From NCBI RefSeq assembly GCF_014640255.1, contig NZ_BMGP01000003.1, forward strand, positions 496,001 to 560,000: 64,000 nucleotides of DNA. Reading direction: 5' to 3'. A model generated the notes under the pieces. That model saw nothing but the letters and a program-made list of their open reading frames with translations, made no database searches and was not told the origin of the DNA. Shown one piece after another: positions 45,289 to 52,275 of the stretch (positions are counted from its first letter, which is position 1; each line of letters starts with the position of its first letter). The position numbers and the translations under genes were made by a program. Origin of the DNA: Subtercola lobariae (GTDB taxonomy: Bacteria > Actinomycetota > Actinomycetes > Actinomycetales > Microbacteriaceae).

Positions 45289-46545
45289 ATGACCACCACC
45301 CCAACTGAAACCCCGGCAGAGCGCGCCGCCGATCTTCAAGACGAACGTCTCGTTCGCACCGAAGGTGTTCGCGGAGCGGTTCTCGCCTTCCGTCAGCGAG
45401 TGCGCGGCGGTGACCTGGGCTCGCTGCCCGTTGTCATCGGCCTGATCGTCATCTGCGTCATCTTTCAGATTCTGAACCCGAACTTCCTTTCGGCCAACAA
45501 CCTGGTGAACCTGACGCTGCAGTGCGCGGCCGTGGGTACCATCTCGATCGGCATCGTTCTGGTGCTGCTGCTCGGCCAGATCGACCTGTCGGTCGGTTCC
45601 GTCAGCGGTCTGGCTGCCGCCATTCTCGGTGTGGGAATGACTCAGCTGCACTGGCCCATCATCGTCGCTGTCATCGTGGCTCTGGTCGTCGGTGCTGCCA
45701 TCGGTTACCTCTACGGGCTGCTGTTCACCCGGTTCGGTGTACCGAGCTTCGTGATCACCCTTGCTGGCCTCCTCGCATTCCTCGGCCTGCAGCTGAAGGT
45801 TCTCGGCCCAGCGGGATCGATCAACCTGCCGTACGACTCGTGGATCGTGCAATTCGCCACCTCGGCGTTCTTGCCGCCGTGGGCCGCCTACGCACTGGCG
45901 TTCATTGCCGCCGCCGCGCTGTTCTTCGGCGACATCAGACGCTCCAGCCGACGCCGTAAGGCCGGTCTCTCAACGGGCGCCCTCTCGGTCACCTTGATCA
46001 AGGCCATCGCCCTGCTGGTCGTACTGTTCGCAGCCGTCGCCTACCTCGCAACCGACCGCGGCCTGGGTGCATCGTTCTTGCTGTTCGTTCTGCTCGTGGT
46101 CATCATGAACTTCTTCCTCACCCGTACCCGGTGGGGCCGTTCGGTGTTCGCCGTCGGTGGTTCGGTTGAGGCAGCGCGCCGCGCCGGTATCCGCGTCAAC
46201 CGCGTCTACATCACGGTGTTCATCTTGTGCTCGTCGTTCGCGGCCCTCGGTGGTCTGCTGGCCTCGGCCCGCCTGACCAGTGCCAGCCTGTCGTCGGGTG
46301 GTGGCGACACGAACCTGAACGCCATCGCATCGGCCGTCATCGGTGGTACCAGCCTCTTCGGTGGCCGTGGTAGCGCTTACTCCGCACTGCTCGGCATTCT
46401 GGTCATCCAGTCGATCTCGAGCGGCCTGACGCTGCTCAACCTCGACTCGTCGATTCGCTACATGATCACCGGTGCAGTTCTGCTGCTCGCGGTCATCATC
46501 GACTCGCTGTCACGCCGCTCGCGTGCCAGCCACGGCCAGGCCTAA
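45289..46545 (+). CDS. Sugar ABC transporter permease (XylH/RbsC type)
   Basis: Membrane subunit of the CUT2 transporter. 418 residues, about ten helices; conserved segments are GQIDLSVGSVSGLAAAILG near 100, TRWGRSVFAVGGS near 280 and the IASAVIGGTSLFGGRGS loop near 350. The first 35 residues are a cytoplasmic extension. Follows the ATPase with two bases between genes; a hairpin terminator follows at 46577. Confidence 0.9.
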   Translation: MTTTPTETPAERAADLQDERLVRTEGVRGAVLAFRQRVRGGDLGSLPVVIGLIVICVIFQILNPNFLSANNLVNLTLQCAAVGTISIGIVLVLLLGQIDLSVGSVSGLAAAILGVGMTQLHWPIIVAVIVALVVGAAIGYLYGLLFTRFGVPSFVITLAGLLAFLGLQLKVLGPAGSINLPYDSWIVQFATSAFLPPWAAYALAFIAAAALFFGDIRRSSRRRKAGLSTGALSVTLIKAIALLVVLFAAVAYLATDRGLGASFLLFVLLVVIMNFFLTRTRWGRSVFAVGGSVEAARRAGIRVNRVYITVFILCSSFAALGGLLASARLTSASLSSGGGDTNLNAIASAVIGGTSLFGGRGSAYSALLGILVIQSISSGLTLLNLDSSIRYMITGAVLLLAVIIDSLSRRSRASHGQA

Positions 46546-46576
46546 CAACCGCTCGGCACCATTCGGCTTCGGCCAC

Positions 46577-46614
46577 ACTTCGGCCCACTCGAGAGTTTTC
46601 GAGTGGGCCGAAGT
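46577..46614 (+). terminator. Terminator of the CUT2 sugar operon
   Basis: Perfect 16-base stem ACTTCGGCCCACTCGA (46577-46592) and complement (46599-46614), six-base loop GAGTTT. Only a weak T-rich tail (TCATTGTG) follows. Confidence 0.75.
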
Positions 46615-46681
46615 TCATTGTGCCGCCGCCGCATTAGGCTGAAGAATGCACCACCCGCACCACCGAGGAGACGTTTCACCG

Positions 46682-47488
46682 ATGACGTACAGCCCGATCG
46701 CCCCGCAGAAGGCCACACCTCGAACCGGTCTCTGGGTCGTGCTGGGCGGGGCCGGTGTGCTTGTGTTCATCGGGTTGGCCGTCGTTGTGGCTCTGGTGTC
46801 GGCAACGGTGTGGGGCGCAATTCTCGCTCGAACCGCTGCCCCCCACTTCGAAGCCGACGACGCTTCGGCCGTTCTGCTCACCGAGACGCAGAGCCAGCCG
46901 TACGGCACCTGGTCGGCCCCCGAAACCACAACCGCTGTTGTGTCTGACGCGCAAAGCGAACTCGCGAGCGACTGGAAGGGTGACACGCCTGCCGCATCGG
47001 CCTTGCCCTGCGAATTCGCCTACTCTCTCTACCCCGTCACCAATCTCGAGACGGGCGCTCAAGAACAGCAGCCCCTCGCGCTGAACGATCAGTTTCTGAG
47101 CATCGACACCGATTCGACGTTCAGCCAGTCGACGAGGGTTTTCGGTAGCGCCGGCGAAGCGTCAGCGTTCATCGGGCAGATGCGTCAGCTGGTTGCCGGA
47201 TGCACGTCGTATTCCACCTCGTCGTGGAGCGCCACTGTCGCTCCCCTGACCCTGCCGGGCGTCTCGATCTCGCATTCGGCCTGGGTCGAGACCGGCACCG
47301 CCAGCCACACCGGAGGCTCCTACTTCGCCGCCGACCTGCAGCGCGGCAACATCGTCACTCGCATCACTGCCGACGCCGCATCGACAGACAGCGGAAAGCT
47401 CAACTCGACCCTGTTCGACGCGGTGGTGAAGACAGCTGCCGCAAATCTGCAGGCGCTGAAACCGGGTAGCGGCGGCACCCAGGCCTGA
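46682..47488 (+). CDS. Membrane-anchored extracytoplasmic protein, unknown
   Basis: Not assigned to a known family. 268 residues: cytoplasmic N-terminus rich in Pro/Thr, one helix (about 20-45), then an outside domain with two cysteines (about 110 and 182). The S/T-rich domain with a W-E-T-G-T-A motif near 215 resembles the extracellular sensor domains of actinobacterial PknH-type proteins in general shape only. ATG 46682 is chosen with GAGGAG 11 bases upstream; ATG 46646 would add 12 residues. Confidence 0.6.
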   Translation: MTYSPIAPQKATPRTGLWVVLGGAGVLVFIGLAVVVALVSATVWGAILARTAAPHFEADDASAVLLTETQSQPYGTWSAPETTTAVVSDAQSELASDWKGDTPAASALPCEFAYSLYPVTNLETGAQEQQPLALNDQFLSIDTDSTFSQSTRVFGSAGEASAFIGQMRQLVAGCTSYSTSSWSATVAPLTLPGVSISHSAWVETGTASHTGGSYFAADLQRGNIVTRITADAASTDSGKLNSTLFDAVVKTAAANLQALKPGSGGTQA

Positions 47489-47526
47489 GTCCGGCGCGCG
47501 GGCGCCTAGGCCTGAGTCAGGCGCGC
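47481..47526. repeat. Direct repeat, 27-base period, across two stops
   Basis: Units 47481-47499 and 47508-47526, with core AGGCCTGAGTC, differ at one base. They span the stop of 46682-47488 and reach the stop of the convergent SRAP gene. Confidence 0.5.
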
Positions 47527-48212
47527 CGGCGTAACGGAGTGATCAGATTGGCCGCGTCACGCGAATACGGCGAGTTGATCGAGTCGGCCACCCGGTGCTG
47601 AACGAGAGTGGCCGCGAAAAGGCTCGACTGTTCGCTCACCCGGCCGAGCAGCTCTGCCGGGTCGGCTACCGGGGCCGGGTCGAGCCATTCGTTCCAGTCG
47701 GGCGCCGCGAGAATCGACGGCACTCGATCGTCTCCCGTTGCGCCGGTGTCTCGGGTGACGAGGGCGACCGAGGTGCGCCGCCGACCCTGATCTTCACGAA
47801 CGTTGTAGATGGCGAGGGCGGCCATGACGGTGTCTTCGCTGCGCACGAAATACGATCGCTCAATTCCGTCAGGGCCCAGCTGCCAGTCGTAATAGCCCAG
47901 CATCGGCACGAGGGCCCGGCGTTGTACGAACGAGTCGCGAAACAACCCGTTCTGCGCCAGTCGCTCCATTCCCACCCGAATGGTCGGCGGCACCTCGCCG
48001 CTGTTCCAGACGGGGGTGAACCCCCACGACGCGGTCATCAGTTCACGAGAGCGCGCCTCAGAAGAATCACTCGACTGATCGCGCACGATGATGATCTTTC
48101 GTGCCGGACCGAACTTGTACGAGGGTTTCCACCCGATGGTACTGGAGGCCGTCGCCCCAAAGGCGGCCGCAAGTCGGTCAGGAGTTTCGGTGAGAGCGAA
48201 TCTACTGCGCAT
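47517..48212 (-). CDS. SRAP-fold protein without catalytic residues
   Basis: SOS-response-associated peptidase (YedK/HMCES) homologue, 231 residues. The fold is clear: RFALTETPDRLAAAF, WGFTPVW, FVQRRALVP and DDRVPSIL fall in family order. SRAP enzymes use Cys2, Asn75, Glu105 and His160 (YedK numbering) to trap abasic sites. Here position 2 is Arg (MRSR, not MCGR). The Asn of the NARxE motif is Arg79, the Glu of FYEW is Asp109, and the His of HDRMP is Asp161. It is therefore likely unable to form the crosslink and may bind DNA or protein instead. TAATCT seven bases upstream suggests a leaderless start. Confidence 0.85.
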   Translation of the reverse strand: MRSRFALTETPDRLAAAFGATASSTIGWKPSYKFGPARKIIIVRDQSSDSSEARSRELMTASWGFTPVWNSGEVPPTIRVGMERLAQNGLFRDSFVQRRALVPMLGYYDWQLGPDGIERSYFVRSEDTVMAALAIYNVREDQGRRRTSVALVTRDTGATGDDRVPSILAAPDWNEWLDPAPVADPAELLGRVSEQSSLFAATLVQHRVADSINSPYSRDAANLITPLRRRA

Positions 48213-48288
48213 TGCTTCTAGATTATGGCCCAGAGCCCGTCACAACGGTCAGAGCCTGTGGCTTTCACCCCGTCTTTCACCCAGTCGA

Positions 48289-48669
48289 TCACGGCTCCGG
48301 ATGCTCGCCCACGGGCTCATCGACGATGCCGACGAACCTGCTGCCGATGCCGTCGATCTCGCGCCGGGTGTATCCGCTCTGCTCGGCGGGCAGCTCGGCC
48401 GGAGAATGGTCGTCGCAGCTGAGATAGGTGAAGGCGGGCCACCACTTCTTCGGCCGCACCGCCTCCGTGTATCCGCAGACCGTGCAGGTGAGCTGCACCC
48501 AGACCGGTTTCTTGCCCGTGCGATTCGCGCGCGACTGCACCAGCCAGGCCGGCGGATCGGCGTCGATCGCCACGACCTCTGCCTCGGAGAGCCGCGACGG
48601 AATGCCGTGCCGCTGGGCCATCTCGAGCGGAATATCAAGCCTCAGCGCGGCTTCTCGTCGTGTGATCAT
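48289..48669 (-). CDS. Small unknown protein with C-x2-C...C-x2-H motif
   Basis: 126 residues from ATG 48669 (MITRREAALRLDIP). A short N-terminal helical region (1-40) looks HTH-like (ALRLDIPLEMAQRHGIPSRL). It then has CTVCGY near 64 and SCDDH near 85, a possible zinc site. The middle is Trp/Lys-rich (RPKKWWPAF). An actinobacterial family I have seen as hypothetical only. Divergent from 48710. Confidence 0.6.
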   Translation of the reverse strand: MITRREAALRLDIPLEMAQRHGIPSRLSEAEVVAIDADPPAWLVQSRANRTGKKPVWVQLTCTVCGYTEAVRPKKWWPAFTYLSCDDHSPAELPAEQSGYTRREIDGIGSRFVGIVDEPVGEHPEP

Positions 48670-48709
48670 CGTACTTCGAGGGTACTTTAGATAGAGCCGA
48701 GGAGGCGCG

Positions 48710-49036
48710 ATGTCGAACGAAACCCCAGACCCGACGAAGGTACGCAATCAGCCCTCGCTCACCACGTCGACGGGTCGGGTGTGGCTCATCATGGGCGGCC
48801 TGTTCGCCCTGATCGCCGCCGTGGTGCTGTTCTTTCTGCTGCCGTTCTCACCGCACGGGCTGGCGGCCGTTGCCTTGGCCGTGGTGGTGCTGCTGTACGC
48901 GGCCATGGTCATCACTCAGCTGCTCACGCGGCGGGGGCGCGCGCGGCTCGGGGTGCTCGCGGTGTTGATGCTCAGCATAGCCGCGGTGGCGCTGGTGAGC
49001 ATCCTGATCATCGCGGCGAGCCAGATCTCGGTCTGA
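48710..49036 (+). CDS. Small three-TM membrane protein, unknown
   Basis: 108 residues with three hydrophobic segments (about 24-46, 51-71 and 81-106) and a polar N-terminus. ATG follows GAGGAGGCGCG, a good ribosome site. No motif assigns a function. Confidence 0.65.
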   Translation: MSNETPDPTKVRNQPSLTTSTGRVWLIMGGLFALIAAVVLFFLLPFSPHGLAAVALAVVVLLYAAMVITQLLTRRGRARLGVLAVLMLSIAAVALVSILIIAASQISV

Positions 49037-49060
49037 CCCGCCGCGACGATGCGGCCCGCG

Positions 49061-49900
49061 CTACTTCACTGCGCCTGCGCTGAGGCCGGCGACGAAGTTG
49101 CGCTGCAGCAGCAAGAACCCGATGACGACCGGTATGCTCACCACGACCGATGCAGCCATGATCTGGTTCCAGTACACGTTGACTTGCGTGGAGTATTCGC
49201 CGAGGCCGACGGCGAGTGTGCGGCTTGATTGTGTGGTGAGTACCGAGGCGAACAGTACTTCGCCCCATGCTGTGATGAACGAGTACACCAGCACTGCCAC
49301 GATGCCGGGCCGCGCCACCGGCAGAATCACCCGAATGAGCGTACCGATGGCTGAAGCGCCGTCGACCTTCGCGGCTTCGTCGAGTTCACGCGGAATGTTG
49401 TCGAAGTAGCCGGTAAGCATCCAGATCGCGAACGGCAGAGTGAACGTCAGATAGGTGATGATCAGCCCGAGGTAGCTGCCGATCAACTGGATGCCGAGCG
49501 TCTGACTGATGTTGATGAAGATCAAATACAGCGGCAGCAAGAACAGCACACCGGGAAACATCTGGGTCGACAGGATGGTCGTGGTGAACGCGTTGCGCCC
49601 CCGAAACTTGTACCGAGAGACCGCGTACGAAGCGAAGATGGCAATGATGACGCTGATCACGCTGGCCGAGGTCGACACGATGACGCTGTTCACGAAGTAC
49701 GACGCCAGCGGGATGGTCGACCAGATGTCGATGAAGGGTTGGATGGTGAAGTTCGTGGGCCACCAGGTGAACTTCCCCTGCACGTCGCCCAGAGGCTTCA
49801 GCGCCGAGGTGATCATCACGTAGAGGGGTAGCAGCACGAACACGGCCAGGGCCGCCAAGGTGACGATGCGAAACGTCTTGAATCCAGTAGTTTCACGCAC
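49061..49900 (-). CDS. Carbohydrate ABC permease, MalG type
   Basis: Inner-membrane subunit of a CUT1 importer. 279 residues, six helices; the EAA coupling loop EAAKVDGASAIGTLIRVILP is near 178, with AWGEVLFASVL following. Its start overlaps the MalF-type gene end by eight bases. Pairs with 49893-50882 and the binding protein 50882-52192. No ATPase gene is in the locus, so a shared MsiK-like ATPase elsewhere probably energises it. Confidence 0.9.
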   Translation of the reverse strand: MRETTGFKTFRIVTLAALAVFVLLPLYVMITSALKPLGDVQGKFTWWPTNFTIQPFIDIWSTIPLASYFVNSVIVSTSASVISVIIAIFASYAVSRYKFRGRNAFTTTILSTQMFPGVLFLLPLYLIFINISQTLGIQLIGSYLGLIITYLTFTLPFAIWMLTGYFDNIPRELDEAAKVDGASAIGTLIRVILPVARPGIVAVLVYSFITAWGEVLFASVLTTQSSRTLAVGLGEYSTQVNVYWNQIMAASVVVSIPVVIGFLLLQRNFVAGLSAGAVK

Positions 49901-50882
49901 GACGCGACCTCCGGTTGATGAACACGAGATAGATGGCCGAAACGAGCATCAAGAACAGCAGCAAGAGCACTGACATGGCCGCGCCGAACCCGAAGTTCAG
50001 CGTGATGAACGAGGTGTTGTAGATGTGGAACGAAATCAGGTCGCCAGCGGGCGGTTCTCCCCCGCCGAACAGAATGAACGGAGTATTGAAGTCGTTGAAG
50101 GTCCACAAGAACAGCACCAGCAGCAACACGTTGTTCACCGCGCCCAGGCCCGGCAACGTGATATTGCGCCATTGCCGAAACGGCTTCGCGCCGTCGAGGG
50201 AAGCTGCCTCGTAGAGGTCTTCGTTGATGGTCTGCAGGCCCGCCATGAGCATGAGAAAAGCGAACGGCCAGAGCTTCCAGATGGCGACGACAACCATCGC
50301 GACGAACGCGTTGTTGCCGATCAGCCAGAAAGGCGGATTGTTCGGGTCGATCAGGTGCAGCGCGCCGAGAATCTGGTTGATGACCCCGGTGTTCTGCTGG
50401 AACATGAACTTCCAGGTGATGATGCCGGCGTACATCGGCACGGCATAGGGAATCAAGAACATCGTTCGGAAGATCGCCCGACCGCGGAAGGCCTTCTGCA
50501 ACGCCACGGCCGCGGCCATGCCGAACCCCCAGGCGAGCCCGACGACCAGAATGGTGAACCCGCAGGTCACCAGGAATGATGAGAGCAGGGCCTGACCTTG
50601 TGCGCCGTTGAAGTTCAGCGCGATCTGGTAGTTTCCGAAGCCCACGAACGGCGCCGCCGACCAGTTCGCTATGTAGAACTGCGTGAGCTTGATGAAGCTC
50701 ATCCAGATTCCGACGATCATCGGAATGACGTGGATGAGCAGTTCGAAGACAATAGCGGGGGCGATCAACGCGAACGGCAACCACCACCCCTTGGGGCGTT
50801 TCTTCTTGGGCAGCTTCACAGCGCCCGGCGCGGAGGCCACCCCGACAGGGGCGACCTCCGGCTTTTCGGTCGTGAGCACCAT
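49893..50882 (-). CDS. Carbohydrate ABC permease, MalF type
   Basis: Partner permease, 329 residues, six main helices after a cytoplasmic N-terminus (1-40) rich in Val/Pro and Lys. EAA loop EAASLDGAKPFRQWRNITLP is near 228. Its ATG overlaps the binding protein stop by one base, giving a tight operon of binding protein, MalF and MalG. Confidence 0.9.
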   Translation of the reverse strand: MVLTTEKPEVAPVGVASAPGAVKLPKKKRPKGWWLPFALIAPAIVFELLIHVIPMIVGIWMSFIKLTQFYIANWSAAPFVGFGNYQIALNFNGAQGQALLSSFLVTCGFTILVVGLAWGFGMAAAVALQKAFRGRAIFRTMFLIPYAVPMYAGIITWKFMFQQNTGVINQILGALHLIDPNNPPFWLIGNNAFVAMVVVAIWKLWPFAFLMLMAGLQTINEDLYEAASLDGAKPFRQWRNITLPGLGAVNNVLLLVLFLWTFNDFNTPFILFGGGEPPAGDLISFHIYNTSFITLNFGFGAAMSVLLLLFLMLVSAIYLVFINRRSRRA

Positions 50883-52192
50883 CAGTTAGATGCTGCAACC
50901 TTCTCTTGAGCGGTGTTCAGTGCGCTCTGTATATCTGACGAGCTCACCGAGCCGCCCGTCGCCACCGTGGCGAAGAGCGTATTCATCGAGTTGCCCACCT
51001 CGGTTTCGAACGACGCCTCGAGCGGAACCGTCGGCAGCGGCTGCGACAGGTTGTTGTAGATGTTCGAGAACGTCTTCGCAATGTCGGGGTCGGTGGTGAA
51101 GGTGGGAGTTGCGTCTTTCAGCACCGGAATCGAGCTGAACGGCTTGCCGAGTGCCGACTGAGTGTCGGGGCTCGTCATGAAGTTGACGAACTTGAGTGCG
51201 GCATCTTGGTTCTTGGTGTTCTTGAACACCGAGAGGTTGATGCCGGCGATGAAGCTCGCGACCGGCTTACCCGAAGCGGGAGCCGGAATCGGCACGACAC
51301 CGTACTGGCTGGCATCCATACCGTCTGCCGTGAGATTCGCTTCGGCGTTGTTCTGGTTGAAGATCATCGCCGCGGTGCCCTTGGCGAAGTTCGAGATCGA
51401 CTCGGTGCCGGTGCTGTACTGCGCGTCAGCGGTGTCGGCGATCTTGTCGGTCTGCATCAGGTCGATGTAGCGCTGAATGCCGTCGACGTTCTGGCTCTGC
51501 GTGAAGGTGGGGTTGCCGCTGCCGTCGAAGTAGGCTCCGCCATTCTGGGCCGAAGTGATGAAGGCGAAGTGGTTGTTCTCGGTGTAGCTGCCCGCCTCGA
51601 TCGACGTGCCCCACACGCCCTTTGCCGGGTCGGTGAGCTTCTTGCCATCGGCCACCATGTCTTCCCAGGTGGTGGGCGGTGTGAGTCCGGCCGCCGCGAA
51701 CATGGCCTTGTTGTAGTACAGGCCGTAGGCGTAACCGTAGAGCGGCACCGAAGTGGGCGTCTGGCCCGCAGCGCCACCCGTGCTGAGTGCGGTAGCAGCG
51801 AACTTGTCTGCGCCGCCGATGGCGCTCATGGCCGAGTCGTCGAACGGCAAGAAAGCGCCGGTCGCCTGGAACGACGTGGCCCACGTGTTACCGATGTTCA
51901 CGACGTCGGGGCCCACACCTGAGGTGATGGCGGTCTGGATGCGCGTCTGCAGGTCGTTCCAGCCGATGACCTCGAGGTTGACCTTCACGCCGGTCTGGGC
52001 GGTGAACTTATCGAGCAGTGGCTGCAAGACGTCTTTGTCATTCTGCAGGCTGGTGCCCTGGTTGCTCGCCCAGTAGGTGATCGAGCCGGCCGAGTCGGTG
52101 CTCGAGCTGGAACCACCAGACCCCGAGCATCCCGCCAGCGTGAGTGCGGCGGCGGCGAAAATAGCCGCTGCGCCGAGAACGCGTTTCTTCAT
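50882..52192 (-). CDS. Extracellular sugar-binding lipoprotein (CUT1)
   Basis: ABC binding protein for an oligosaccharide, 436 residues. Signal peptide with lipobox LAGC (Cys at about 22) and a Ser-rich linker; then the family 1 fold with GVKVNLEVIGWNDLQTRIQ and QNNAEANL. The adjacent GH3 enzyme suggests a beta-glucoside or cellobiose ligand. ATG 52192 was chosen because the longer reading adds 21 residues before the signal sequence. The putative TetR operator lies 66 bases upstream. Confidence 0.9.
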   Translation of the reverse strand: MKKRVLGAAAIFAAAALTLAGCSGSGGSSSSTDSAGSITYWASNQGTSLQNDKDVLQPLLDKFTAQTGVKVNLEVIGWNDLQTRIQTAITSGVGPDVVNIGNTWATSFQATGAFLPFDDSAMSAIGGADKFAATALSTGGAAGQTPTSVPLYGYAYGLYYNKAMFAAAGLTPPTTWEDMVADGKKLTDPAKGVWGTSIEAGSYTENNHFAFITSAQNGGAYFDGSGNPTFTQSQNVDGIQRYIDLMQTDKIADTADAQYSTGTESISNFAKGTAAMIFNQNNAEANLTADGMDASQYGVVPIPAPASGKPVASFIAGINLSVFKNTKNQDAALKFVNFMTSPDTQSALGKPFSSIPVLKDATPTFTTDPDIAKTFSNIYNNLSQPLPTVPLEASFETEVGNSMNTLFATVATGGSVSSSDIQSALNTAQEKVAASN

Positions 52193-52257
52193 CTGTGACT
52201 CCCTTGTCGGTGTGTGTAACGGTGGTTCATGTGGTGCTGTCAGCAGTCTAGACATAC

Positions 52258-52275
52258 TTACTGACTTGTTTGTAA
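52258..52275. promoter_or_regulatory. TetR operator site A (TTACTGACTTGTTTGTAA)
   Basis: 18-base site with TTAC/GTAA ends, matching site B (54868-54885) at 15 of 18 positions when reversed. It lies 66 bases before the binding protein ATG and overlaps the GH3 stop codon. Inferred to be bound by the TetR protein at 54944. Confidence 0.6.
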
